Shown one piece after another: positions 9,431-16,956 of a DNA stretch of 64,000 nucleotides; the first letter of the stretch is position 1, and each line of letters begins with the position of its first letter. Source of the DNA: Pseudoalteromonas piscicida (GTDB lineage: Bacteria; Pseudomonadota; Gammaproteobacteria; Enterobacterales; Alteromonadaceae); NCBI RefSeq assembly GCF_002208135.1, contig NZ_CP021646.1, positions 1,533,501-1,597,500 on the forward strand. The letters are read 5' to 3'. The position numbers and the translations under genes are program-made. The notes below the pieces were generated by a model, which ran no database searches, was not told where the DNA came from, and worked only from the letters and a program-made list of their open reading frames with translations.

Positions 9431-12112
9431 ATGCGTTTACTACTGATCATTTTCAGCATCATTCTGTTTTCTAGTTCTGCCTATTCAGATCCAACTGTGT
9501 TGAAATTGACGCAGCCTTGGCAATATCAAAATTTACACCATGTCGGAAAGGCGTATAAAGCAAGTTCCAGCACAAGGTTTCCTCAAAGCTGGGATGAGTT
9601 GAGTACGTGGGAATCTATTCATGAACCACTAAAGAAGAGAGCGCTGTTTTCTGGTCGTTATTTCTTGGTGACGAAAGTCAGAAATGAAACGCCATTGAAT
9701 GAATTTGTGCTTTATCCATACAATACGGTATTAAGCAAAATTGAGTCGAGGATATATACACCGGAAGCGGTTCATCGAGTCTTTTCTGGAGGTAAGGTAG
9801 AAAATGAATTTGCATTTCACTATGGTAATCAAGTCACGTTAGAACCTAACCAAGACTATTATATCGTTACGCTTTTCGAGAGTGATTTCTTTTACACTCC
9901 AGTAAAATTGACTATCGAGCCTCTGAGAGATTTTCGGCAGAAAGTGGTTTATGAAAACCTTATCATGACGCTGTGTTTTGGTGTTGGCGTTGTTTTAGGG
10001 CTATACAATTTATTAATCTACATCGGCTCTAAAGATGTCACTCACTTTTATTACGCATTATTCACTTGCGTGTGGGTATTTGCATGGAGCCATTTCTTTC
10101 ATATTCCTGACGAGCTATTCGGATTTTACTCTGCAAACTTACATTGGTTAGGTTTTGCTCTTGCACCATTAACTAACGCGTTATTTTATATCCATCTTTT
10201 AAAACTCAAGGATGTTCACCCTAGCTATGTGTCGATTTCAATCTGGCTCGGAGTGATTGCTGCGCTTGGGCTACCGTTTTGTATTCTCTTCCCTGGTTTT
10301 GGCTTCATTTGGGCGACTTTAGTAACGGGGTTAGCACTTTGTTTCGGACTATTCGTAGGTATTAAGCGTTGGAGTGAGGGCTTTAAACCCGCTCGTTATT
10401 TTGTAATGGCATATGTTGCGATGGCGATCCCAAATATGGTGGGCAATTTAACTAACTTAAGTTTGCTGCCTGAATCGTCGAGTAACTTATATCTTTACGG
10501 TCTAATAGGGACTGCGCTTGATGCATTACTGCTGGCTTTCGCGGTTGCGGACAAGTTTAGAATTACCAGTGAAGAAAATATAGAGCTCAATAAAAACCTT
10601 GAAGCAAAAGTGTTAAAACGTACCTATGAGTTAGAGCAGGTGGCCTCTGAGCTTAGAGATGCTAGCGAAGCAAAAAGTCGGTTTTTGGCGAACATGAGTC
10701 ATGAAATAAGAACACCAATGACGTCAATTATTGGCTATGCCGATGGCATTATGCTCGGAGATATTAAGCCACATGAGCGTAATCACGCCATCTCAGTTAT
10801 CTTACAAAACTCGCGTCATGTACTTGGACTAATTAATGACATTCTGGATATGTCCAAAATTGAGGCCAATAAACTAGAAGTCGAGTTGGTGGAGTCAAAC
10901 CTATTTCAAGCGATTGCGCATGTCGATTCTTTATTGGGTAAACAAATTAGAGATAAAGGGCTTGAGTTTTCGTTGAATTATCACTTTCCGTTGCCTGATT
11001 TTGTGGTTATTGATCCCACTCGATTGCGACAGATATTACTAAATCTCACATCTAACGCGATGAAGTTTACGACGGTTGGTAAAATCTCAATTGATGTGGC
11101 GTGTCAGAACGAGCGTCTGATGATCACGGTACGAGATACTGGGATAGGGATGACAGCTAACGAGCAAAAAGAATTATTTAGTGCGTTTTATCAAGCTGAC
11201 TCTTCTACTTCAAGAAAATATGGCGGGACTGGACTTGGACTAAATATCTCTAAAAGCTTAGCGAGAAAGCTGGATGGCGATATTTCGGTAGAAAGTGAAG
11301 TCGGCTCAGGTACTGCTTTTACTCTTACCGTGGGCCTATATACCACCGAGAAAACGAAGTGGGTGCAAAGTCTCGCTCAAATTGGCGATGTTCGTGAACA
11401 AGGTCCAGTATCCGACGAAATAAATCAAGAGCTTAAAGGAGAGGTGCTATTAGCTGAAGATAACACAGACAATAGTAAGCTTATTAAGCGTATTTTAGAG
11501 CGTATGGGGTTATCTGTGACGGCGGTTGAAAATGGTCAACTAGCGGTACAGGCAATACTAGATGGTGATTTTGATTTGATATTAATGGATATCCAAATGC
11601 CGGTAATGGATGGTGAGCAGGCGTTTAGTTTTATTCAAGCAACAGGGTGTAGCACGCCTGTGATCGCGTTAACAGCTAACACCATGCAGCATGAAATTGA
11701 ACGTTATTTAAAACTTGGATTTAGTGATCATCTTGCAAAGCCTATTGATAGAGTCGTGTTCAGCCAAAAAATAGCCTATTATTTGGATATCCAGGTTGAT
11801 GAGGACGTTGATCTGCCTGAAGCCGAGTTTTATCAGTTAAAACACCAGTATATTTCCGGGCTGCATGAGCAAATCATTCAGATAAAGAATCAAGCTAAGT
11901 ATCAGGATTACGAAGCTTTGGCAAAGACCATTCATGCAATTAAAGGTACAGCCGCAATGTTTGATTGCATCGATATCCATAAGATAGCAAACGAGTTGGA
12001 TGTTAAATTAAAGAACAAGCAACTTGAGTGTATCGACGAACGAATAACAGAATTACTCAACGCGATGACTGCTGCGATTGAGTCAGAAAAGCAGGAAACA
12101 AAACAAGCTTAG
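9431..12112 (+). CDS. Hybrid sensor histidine kinase with 7TM-DISM sensor, receiver and HPt domains
   Basis: 893 residues. Order: signal peptide; periplasmic 7TMR-DISM extracellular domain (to ~170); seven membrane helices (~175-375); coiled linker; HisKA with phospho-acceptor H424 (NMSHEIRTP); HATPase with N, G1 (DTGIGM) and G2 (GGTGLGLN) boxes; receiver with phospho-acceptor D720 (LILMDIQMPVMDG); and C-terminal HPt with H835 (IHAIKGTAAMF). The complete phosphorelay within one protein implies a final separate response regulator, which is not encoded nearby. DISM extracellular domains often bind carbohydrates or other small ligands. Adjacency to the TonB receptor suggests a related signal, but this is inference. 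Confidence 0.92.
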   Translation: MRLLLIIFSIILFSSSAYSDPTVLKLTQPWQYQNLHHVGKAYKASSSTRFPQSWDELSTWESIHEPLKKRALFSGRYFLVTKVRNETPLNEFVLYPYNTVLSKIESRIYTPEAVHRVFSGGKVENEFAFHYGNQVTLEPNQDYYIVTLFESDFFYTPVKLTIEPLRDFRQKVVYENLIMTLCFGVGVVLGLYNLLIYIGSKDVTHFYYALFTCVWVFAWSHFFHIPDELFGFYSANLHWLGFALAPLTNALFYIHLLKLKDVHPSYVSISIWLGVIAALGLPFCILFPGFGFIWATLVTGLALCFGLFVGIKRWSEGFKPARYFVMAYVAMAIPNMVGNLTNLSLLPESSSNLYLYGLIGTALDALLLAFAVADKFRITSEENIELNKNLEAKVLKRTYELEQVASELRDASEAKSRFLANMSHEIRTPMTSIIGYADGIMLGDIKPHERNHAISVILQNSRHVLGLINDILDMSKIEANKLEVELVESNLFQAIAHVDSLLGKQIRDKGLEFSLNYHFPLPDFVVIDPTRLRQILLNLTSNAMKFTTVGKISIDVACQNERLMITVRDTGIGMTANEQKELFSAFYQADSSTSRKYGGTGLGLNISKSLARKLDGDISVESEVGSGTAFTLTVGLYTTEKTKWVQSLAQIGDVREQGPVSDEINQELKGEVLLAEDNTDNSKLIKRILERMGLSVTAVENGQLAVQAILDGDFDLILMDIQMPVMDGEQAFSFIQATGCSTPVIALTANTMQHEIERYLKLGFSDHLAKPIDRVVFSQKIAYYLDIQVDEDVDLPEAEFYQLKHQYISGLHEQIIQIKNQAKYQDYEALAKTIHAIKGTAAMFDCIDIHKIANELDVKLKNKQLECIDERITELLNAMTAAIESEKQETKQA

Positions 12113-12176
12113 TTTTCTACGCCTAATCGATATTAATAACAGATAGGGTGGTCGTTCAAGGATTCTATAAAACACT

Positions 12177-13013
12177 TTATCTTAATGGCTGCAGGCCATA
12201 GATTTGATCCTTAGTCCAGTTGGGGAAATCCTTCCGCTGCTTATAATTAGCATATAGATTTGAAAATATGGTCGTTTTGGATAGTTTATCTAGGCTCGTA
12301 ATAAATAAGCGTCCACTGCGACTGGTTCCCGATATTACACTGTTTTTACAGCATTGTTGAAATGAAGAAATGAGCGTTCTGATTGTGTTCTTATTGCCCC
12401 TATCCTTTAGTGCAATTTCTGCTTCTATAAAGAATGCAACTCCACTCCAATAGACTCTTTGATGTGCGTTTAATGTCCACATTTGTTCGCTCACTGCTTT
12501 AAGCGGTCCCTTATTAATTAGTGTGTTTTTTGCGCCTCGGCTGAGCCCTGAGATTAATCTTGTGTGAAACTCTCCAACATTAAAAATATCGTTCTCTAGC
12601 ATAATGATATTTTGTAAATAGGTAGCAAGTCCCTCTGCAAGCCAGAAATCTGAGTAATCAAGTAAAGGGTGATAAAGGTGAGCAATTTCATGGTATAAGG
12701 TCCAATCTTTAATCAGCACTCGGCTTGAGGTAAATCGTTTAATTTGCAGTAAAATGGCATCGGGTTTGCCACGTTGAACTGTGCCCCACGGCACTGGCTC
12801 AGATGCGAATAAACTCGGTTCAATGGTAAACATGAGCTTTTGCTGTTGTAGTATTCCCAAGGAATGCTCAGTTGCTTCAACACCGCGTTTTAGCCAAGTT
12901 TCCACATGTTGTCTATCACTGTCACTTATCCAGCTCTTATATTCGATTTCAATTTCGGTTGCCTGTGTGGATGCAATTAAACTGAATAACAGTACTAGCA
13001 TTAATAATTTCAT
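12177..13013 (-). CDS. Exported HEXXH metalloprotease-like protein (gluzincin type)
   Basis: 278 residues with an N-terminal signal peptide (cleavage near QAT, residue 19). The zinc motif HEIAH (H108-E109-x-x-H112) is followed by WLAEGLATY with E127, 15 residues after the second histidine, the arrangement of gluzincin peptidases (M1/M61-like and related MA clan). The rest shows no recognised domain. It is convergent with the sensor kinase gene and divergent from the lipocalin-like gene. Probable role: periplasmic or secreted peptidase. The substrate is unknown. All zinc-binding and catalytic residues appear intact. Confidence 0.7.
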   Translation of the reverse strand: MKLLMLVLLFSLIASTQATEIEIEYKSWISDSDRQHVETWLKRGVEATEHSLGILQQQKLMFTIEPSLFASEPVPWGTVQRGKPDAILLQIKRFTSSRVLIKDWTLYHEIAHLYHPLLDYSDFWLAEGLATYLQNIIMLENDIFNVGEFHTRLISGLSRGAKNTLINKGPLKAVSEQMWTLNAHQRVYWSGVAFFIEAEIALKDRGNKNTIRTLISSFQQCCKNSVISGTSRSGRLFITSLDKLSKTTIFSNLYANYKQRKDFPNWTKDQIYGLQPLR

Positions 13014-13147
13014 TATTTTCTCTACAAGGGTTACTTCGTAAATAGACCCGAGAAGGCATCATTTCATTCTTGATGTTGAGATTATCTCAACTGACCTCAC
13101 TGGGTGATTGTGTAAAACTGAATAAAACAACGTTAAAGGGAAATAAG

Positions 13148-13537
13148 ATGAAAGTCACCGCGCTTAGTTTATTGTTATTGAGTCCAGTCACATTGGCAAA
13201 TCCACTTTTAGGTACTTGGGAGTTTGTTGAAGGAAAATATGCAACCGTTGATGGCATCGTATCAGCTCAAGCGCCCAGCTTGACGTCGATAAAGCTAATC
13301 ACTCCAACTCATCATAGCTACATTACGCAAAGTGAAGGCCAGTTTAAGTATGCTGGTGGAGGTAGTTATAAAATAGAGGGGGATAGATTTATCGAAACTT
13401 ATGAATATGGAAATGTTGCTACGTTACTCGGTCGAACGATGACATTTAGCTACAAAATTGATGGTAATTTATGGCATCATGAATTATATGAAGATGGTAA
13501 GTTCGTCGAGAAGGAAGTATGGAGAAAAGTTCAGTGA
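13148..13537 (+). CDS. Small exported lipocalin-like protein
   Basis: 129 residues when started at the ATG at 13148, preceded by AAAGGGAAATAAG. An upstream GTG/ATG at 13070 adds an unsupported leader. The signal peptide (VTALSLLLLSPVTLA, cut before NPLLG) is followed by a short beta-rich domain beginning LLGTWEFVEGKYA and ending EKEVWRKVQ, the pattern of small lipocalin-like proteins that open with a GTW strand. Ligand unknown. Its TGA stop overlaps the start of the quinone oxidoreductase gene by the GTGA arrangement, implying translational coupling. Confidence 0.65.
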   Translation: MKVTALSLLLLSPVTLANPLLGTWEFVEGKYATVDGIVSAQAPSLTSIKLITPTHHSYITQSEGQFKYAGGGSYKIEGDRFIETYEYGNVATLLGRTMTFSYKIDGNLWHHELYEDGKFVEKEVWRKVQ

Positions 13538-14511
13538 TCCCAAAGAAGATGCGTTATATTAGTCACGCATCTTCTCATCTTCAAATCCAATATACCGAAA
13601 CACCAACCCTGAGTGCACAGCAAGTGCTAATCAAAGTTCATGCATTTGGGGTAAATAGAGCAGATATCTTGCAAAAACAAGGGAAGTATCCGGCGCCTGA
13701 AGGCGATAGTGAGATATTGGGCTTGGAAGTGTCTGGAACGATAGTTCAAGTGGCGTCTTCTGAGCTTGAACATCTACTTGGTGATCAAGTGTTTTGTTTA
13801 ACCTCTGGTGGTGGTTATGCTGAATATGTGGTAGCGGAAAGTGAGTTACTCATGCCACTCACTGAAGGCTTGTCACTGAGCTATGCCGCAGGCTTAGCAG
13901 AAGTATATCTTACGGCCTATGATGCAATTGTAAGAACCGGGCAGCTAGACGCTAATGGAGTTTTACTATGTCATGGAGGTGCTTCAGGTGTTGGTAGTGC
14001 CGCAATTAGAATTGCAAAGAGACTAGGTGCAACGGTCATTACCACTCAAAGTAGCCAGGAAAAGGCTGTGTATGCAAAATCTCTGGGGGCTGACCACACG
14101 ATTAATTATTTAGACTGTGACTTTGCTGAAGAAATGAAAAAGCTAGGATTGAAGGCAAATGTTATTCTTGACCCAGTAGGCGGGGAATACCTCAGAGCAA
14201 ATCTGAGAGTCGCAGCAATGGATTGCCACTGTGTGATGCTCGCAATGCTAGGCGGGAGATATACCGAACTAGATTTTGCCAAGTTACTCGCGAAAAGATT
14301 TAACTTGCATGGTAGCACGTTAAGAAATCGCTCCGTGGAATATAAAAGGGAATTAGTGAAAGAGTTCCTGAACGAATTTGGTGCAGACCTTTCGGATCCA
14401 ACGATGAAAATTCCGATATATAAGACGCTATGTTGGGATGACATTGAGCAAGGCCACGATATTCTCGAGCACAATCAGAATCTCGGCAAGGTTATCGTTA
14501 CAGTTAGTTGA
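13534..14511 (+). CDS. NADPH:quinone oxidoreductase family protein (zinc-independent MDR)
   Basis: A medium-chain dehydrogenase/reductase of the quinone-oxidoreductase/PIG3 group. N-terminal GroES-like domain (FGVNRADILQKQGKYP, lacking zinc-ligand cysteines) and a Rossmann NADPH-binding domain (HGGASGVGSAAIRIAKRLGA). The start is debatable: ATG 13519, GTG 13534 and ATG 13549 are all in frame. I prefer GTG 13534 because GGAG lies 9 bases upstream and GTGA overlaps the previous stop, giving 325 residues. Likely reduces quinones or enones with NADPH in the cytoplasm. No regulatory gene is adjacent. Confidence 0.85.
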   Translation: MIPKKMRYISHASSHLQIQYTETPTLSAQQVLIKVHAFGVNRADILQKQGKYPAPEGDSEILGLEVSGTIVQVASSELEHLLGDQVFCLTSGGGYAEYVVAESELLMPLTEGLSLSYAAGLAEVYLTAYDAIVRTGQLDANGVLLCHGGASGVGSAAIRIAKRLGATVITTQSSQEKAVYAKSLGADHTINYLDCDFAEEMKKLGLKANVILDPVGGEYLRANLRVAAMDCHCVMLAMLGGRYTELDFAKLLAKRFNLHGSTLRNRSVEYKRELVKEFLNEFGADLSDPTMKIPIYKTLCWDDIEQGHDILEHNQNLGKVIVTVS

Positions 14512-14568
14512 GTGTTTATTTATACAGTTGTTACTTTATGCTTCTTAAGCAGTAAAGGAGTAAACATC

Positions 14569-14997
14569 TTGGAATTCAAGATTGAAGAAAAGGTACCTTG
14601 GCCAGAGGAATATTGTGGTTTGTGAATAGCTGCAGGATTATCTGCAAAACCTCTAGAAGCAGCGACCCAAGGCCTGTCTAATTCACTGTATGGGGTTGTC
14701 ATTAGACATAACGAACAGCTTGTGGCGATGGGCCGTGTGGTTGGAGATGGAGCGTGCAATTTCAAAATCGTTGACGTTGCTGTGAATCCACATTATCAAG
14801 GGCAGGGATTGAGGCGCATGGTAATGGAATATATTGATGGTTACTTAGCATCAACTGTTTTGCCGGGCTCTTATGTTTCAATGATTGCAGACGAGCCAGC
14901 TTTTTATGAAAAACTGGGTTACCGCTTAGTATCACTAGCGAATCAAGGAATGACAAAGAAGTTCACAGTAGATCACGTCAAAAGCTCTAAAATTTGA
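14569..14997 (+). pseudogene. GNAT acetyltransferase, interrupted by an in-frame TGA
   Basis: The frame opens at a TTG at 14569 with AAAGGAG 10 bases upstream and reads LEFKIEEKVPWPEEYCGL, then hits TGA at 14623-14625, then continues IAAGLSAKPLEAATQG through the GNAT core (DVAVNPHYQGQGLRRMVMEYID) to 14997. Homologues read CGLRIAAGLS here, so the TGA is best read as CGA (Arg) changed by one transition. The acetyl-CoA motif is also altered (QGQGLRR, where Gly is usual at the first R). An internal ATG at 14722 could give a 91-residue fragment, but it lacks the N-terminal strands. Probably a decaying gene. Confidence 0.75.
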
Positions 14998-15066
14998 ATT
15001 ATCAACTCTTTGCTTGGAACATAAAGGAGTAGTACTTTTTCTTAGCAGATTAAATTGGATTAGGAG

Positions 15067-15130
15067 TGGTACAACCGAGTGGATTCGAACCACCGACCCT
15101 TGGCGCGGGTTATAGAGAGTAGGTAGTGCT
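15067..15130 (-). repeat. tRNA-Val 3'-half remnant (copy 1)
   Basis: Reading the minus strand, the T arm, acceptor 3' strand and CCA of tRNA-Val are intact, but the anticodon arm is replaced by about 20 unrelated bases (ggcgcgggttatagagagt on the plus strand), followed by AGCACTACCT and an A-rich run instead of the D arm and 5' acceptor. It cannot fold as a tRNA. A further degenerate scrap of the same spacer (gtagtactttttctt) lies at about 15031-15045. Confidence 0.75.
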
Positions 15131-15154
15131 TTTTCTTTATTTGAATTAGATCTA

Positions 15155-15316
15155 ATACCAATTAGTCTTAATACTTGCTCAATTTGAAGGAACAAATCTG
15201 ACGCTAACTGCGTTAAAAATTTCTCATTTAGAACAACTAAATAGCAAAATTTTCGCCTAGTTATCAACAAGATTTTCTCGCCTCAAAATAGATCACTTAA
15301 TTAAGCTAATTGGTAT
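15155..15316. mobile_element. MITE-like 162-bp element with 11-bp terminal inverted repeats
   Basis: Perfect ends ATACCAATTAG (15155-15165) and CTAATTGGTAT (15306-15316) bound a non-coding AT-rich interior. The interior resembles a dispersed non-autonomous repeat I recall from Alteromonadales genomes; this is from memory, not a search. It lies between two tRNA-Val remnants, so it inserted into already degenerate DNA. No transposase is encoded. Confidence 0.6.
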
Positions 15317-15321
15317 AAGGT

Positions 15322-15341
15322 TGGTACAATCGAATGGATTC
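15322..15341 (-). repeat. Short tRNA-Val acceptor/T-arm scrap
   Basis: Twenty bases just outside the right end of the MITE-like element match the CCA/acceptor/T-arm start of the neighbouring tRNA-Val genes with two changes (caatcgaatgg for caaccgagtgg). It then diverges. This is the most decayed recognisable copy. Confidence 0.55.
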
Positions 15342-15369
15342 TTATTAGATAAGACTGAACATTTAGGAG

Positions 15370-15446
15370 TGGTACAACCGAGTGGATTCGAACCACCGAC
15401 CCCTACCATGTCAAGGTAGTGCTCTAACCAACTGAGCTACGGTTGT
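15370..15446 (-). tRNA. tRNA-Val (GAC anticodon)
   Basis: The minus strand gives a full 77-nt cloverleaf: acceptor ACAACCG/CGGTTGT, D arm GCTC-GAGC, anticodon stem CTACC/GGTAG with loop TTGACAT (GAC), T arm GGTGG-TTCGAAT-CCACT, and encoded CCA. It is 12 nt from the next remnant. Confidence 0.95.
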
Positions 15447-15458
15447 ATAATATAATTT

Positions 15459-15522
15459 TGGTACGACCGAGTGGATTCGAACCACCGGCCCTTGGTGCGG
15501 GTTATAGAAAGTAGGTAGTGCT
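15459..15522 (-). repeat. tRNA-Val 3'-half remnant (copy 2)
   Basis: Same structure as the remnant at 15067: intact CCA, acceptor 3' strand and T arm, then the foreign segment and an A-rich run. Its acceptor half is of the CGGTCGT type, like the intact tRNA at 15760-15836, 301 bp away, so it is the degenerated partner of that gene. Confidence 0.75.
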
Positions 15523-15564
15523 TTTTCTTTTTTCGAATTTAGTTGGGTTGTAAAGATCTAAGAG

Positions 15565-15628
15565 TGGTACAACCGAGTGGATTCGAACCACCGACCCTTG
15601 GTGCGGGTTATAGAGAGTAGGTAGTGCT
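15565..15628 (-). repeat. tRNA-Val 3'-half remnant (copy 3)
   Basis: CCA, acceptor 3' strand (CGGTTGT type) and T arm are intact. The anticodon arm is replaced by the same foreign segment as in copies 1 and 2, and the 5' half is missing. Confidence 0.75.
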
Positions 15629-15670
15629 TTTTCTTTTTTCGAATTTAGTTGGGTTGTAAAGATCTAAGAG

Positions 15671-15747
15671 TGGTACAACCGAGTGGATTCGAACCACCGA
15701 CCCCTACCATGTCAAGGTAGTGCTCTAACCAACTGAGCTACGGTTGT
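15671..15747 (-). tRNA. tRNA-Val (GAC anticodon)
   Basis: 77-nt cloverleaf apparently identical to the gene at 15370-15446, including the ACAACCG/CGGTTGT acceptor, GAC anticodon and encoded CCA. Confidence 0.95.
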
Positions 15748-15759
15748 ATTATATGGTTT

Positions 15760-15836
15760 TGGTACGACCGAGTGGATTCGAACCACCGACCCCTACCATG
15801 TCAAGGTAGTGCTCTAACCAACTGAGCTACGGTCGT
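15760..15836 (-). tRNA. tRNA-Val (GAC anticodon), acceptor variant
   Basis: Intact cloverleaf with GAC anticodon and encoded CCA. It differs from the other two by a compensated acceptor pair (ACGACCG/CGGTCGT). It would be first in the minus-strand transcript. TTGACA, a possible -35 element, lies upstream on the minus strand near 15880-15885, but no good -10 is seen at the right distance. Confidence 0.95.
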
Positions 15837-15960
15837 ACAATAACATTTGCTTATTGATTGTTTTCAGGTCTGTTCCTGTCAACGCGTTGTAATATATAGT
15901 GACTCAGTCAATGGATCAAGCGGCTTTCCATAATTTTTTGATTGTTTGCCTTTTTTTTGT

Positions 15961-16956
15961 TCATACTGGAGGGATTTCACACAACTCGTAAAATTTTTGC
16001 CACCATTTTACGTGTGTTTTAGCTGAATCTTTAAGGTTATCTAGGTGTTGCTGGAGGGTAAGCGGATCGACAATTTTATTTTTTTGATACAACTGGTGAA
16101 TAGGTTGCCAGGCACTGATTAATTCTTCCATGGAAAGAGAGAGCATCGCTTGATAAGGTTGAAGAATGGATAAATAATATTTGTTGAAGATATTGTTTAT
16201 GATCTCTGCCTGCTTTTTATTTCCGCCATTTTTGCAAATATCGTCTCTTAGACTAAGTTGTTGTAATTGGCGTGTAGTCGCATTATTCAGCTGAGTCTGT
16301 TTACGAACGCTTGTAACCAAAGATGAGACAAATCGCTGAGAAAGCACTTTTAAAGCGGGTGTGAGCGTGTCTGGGCTGAGATTTTCTGGCGTATCCATGT
16401 TTATTGCCAGCTCTGCCAGCTCATTAACAGCTTCTAACATACGACTGTGCGCTGCAGGTAGCTCAAGCGGCACCTCTTCAGCGATTAACAAGCTCAAACC
16501 GGTCAGCTCTCTTTCAAATGTCATCATATGAAGGAAGTAACGTGAAAGCTGTTGTTTCTTTTCCTGTACTGCTTGGATTAACGTTTGTTTCAGCTCATCG
16601 CTCGTTTTTGGGTGTTGGATGCAGAGAGGCGCTTGCTGAATAAATGAGATGTTGTATTTCAAGCGCTCGCTTGGGTAACTTACTTTACCTAATTGATTAT
16701 TTTGCGCAGCGATAAGATTTGTGACTTTACAGTGTCCGGCGGTTGCGATGTCCAACATAGAGATAGTTAGCTCACTTGTAGGTAATGGCACTTTTTGAAT
16801 TTCCGAATTGTGAAGTTGCGCGGGGTGTACTCTCTCCACGTCAGTTGCGCTCGCCAGTCGTTGTTGATATTCAATAGCTATATCGCTCGGCTGCTGGCTG
16901 CAGCCGGCCATAGTAAAAAGTAATAGAGCACTAGCTACTCGCTTGACTAATCTCAA
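15961..16956 (-). CDS. DUF3080 family lipoprotein
   Basis: 331 residues. The signal ends in a lipobox (TMAGC, lipidated C19), so this is a lipoprotein. The rest is largely helical with many glutamines and matches the DUF3080 family of gammaproteobacteria (segments such as LTISMLDIATAGHCKV). No enzymatic motif is seen. Its start lies 26 bases inside the end of the MATE gene, so the two are translationally linked; whether the lipoprotein helps the pump is unknown. Confidence 0.8.
   Translation of the reverse strand: MRLVKRVASALLLFTMAGCSQQPSDIAIEYQQRLASATDVERVHPAQLHNSEIQKVPLPTSELTISMLDIATAGHCKVTNLIAAQNNQLGKVSYPSERLKYNISFIQQAPLCIQHPKTSDELKQTLIQAVQEKKQQLSRYFLHMMTFERELTGLSLLIAEEVPLELPAAHSRMLEAVNELAELAINMDTPENLSPDTLTPALKVLSQRFVSSLVTSVRKQTQLNNATTRQLQQLSLRDDICKNGGNKKQAEIINNIFNKYYLSILQPYQAMLSLSMEELISAWQPIHQLYQKNKIVDPLTLQQHLDNLKDSAKTHVKWWQKFYELCEIPPV

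Larger units (their letters stand above)
15459..15670. repeat. Two tandem 106-bp units built on tRNA-Val 3' halves
   Basis: Units start at 15459 and 15565, and the intact tRNA at 15671 begins where a third would start. Each unit holds a tRNA 3' half, the foreign ~20-base segment, a pyrimidine-rich tract and the spacer containing gttgggttgtaaagatcta. The two spacers are identical as far as I can read. Confidence 0.8.

Noticed and set aside
14106-14474. 122-codon minus-strand ORF
   Set aside because: Shadow of the quinone oxidoreductase gene.
14623-14625. In-frame TGA as a selenocysteine codon
   Set aside because: Homologues have Arg at this place, no SECIS-like hairpin is evident, and GNAT enzymes do not use selenocysteine.
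14935-15270. 111-codon minus-strand ORF
   Set aside because: Spans the GNAT end, a tRNA relic and part of the MITE-like element; a chance reading of unrelated pieces.
15067-15836. Regular direct repeats that could suggest a CRISPR array
   Set aside because: The repeats are tRNA-Val genes and tRNA 3' halves with CCA ends; spacers are repeated rather than unique, and no cas gene is present.
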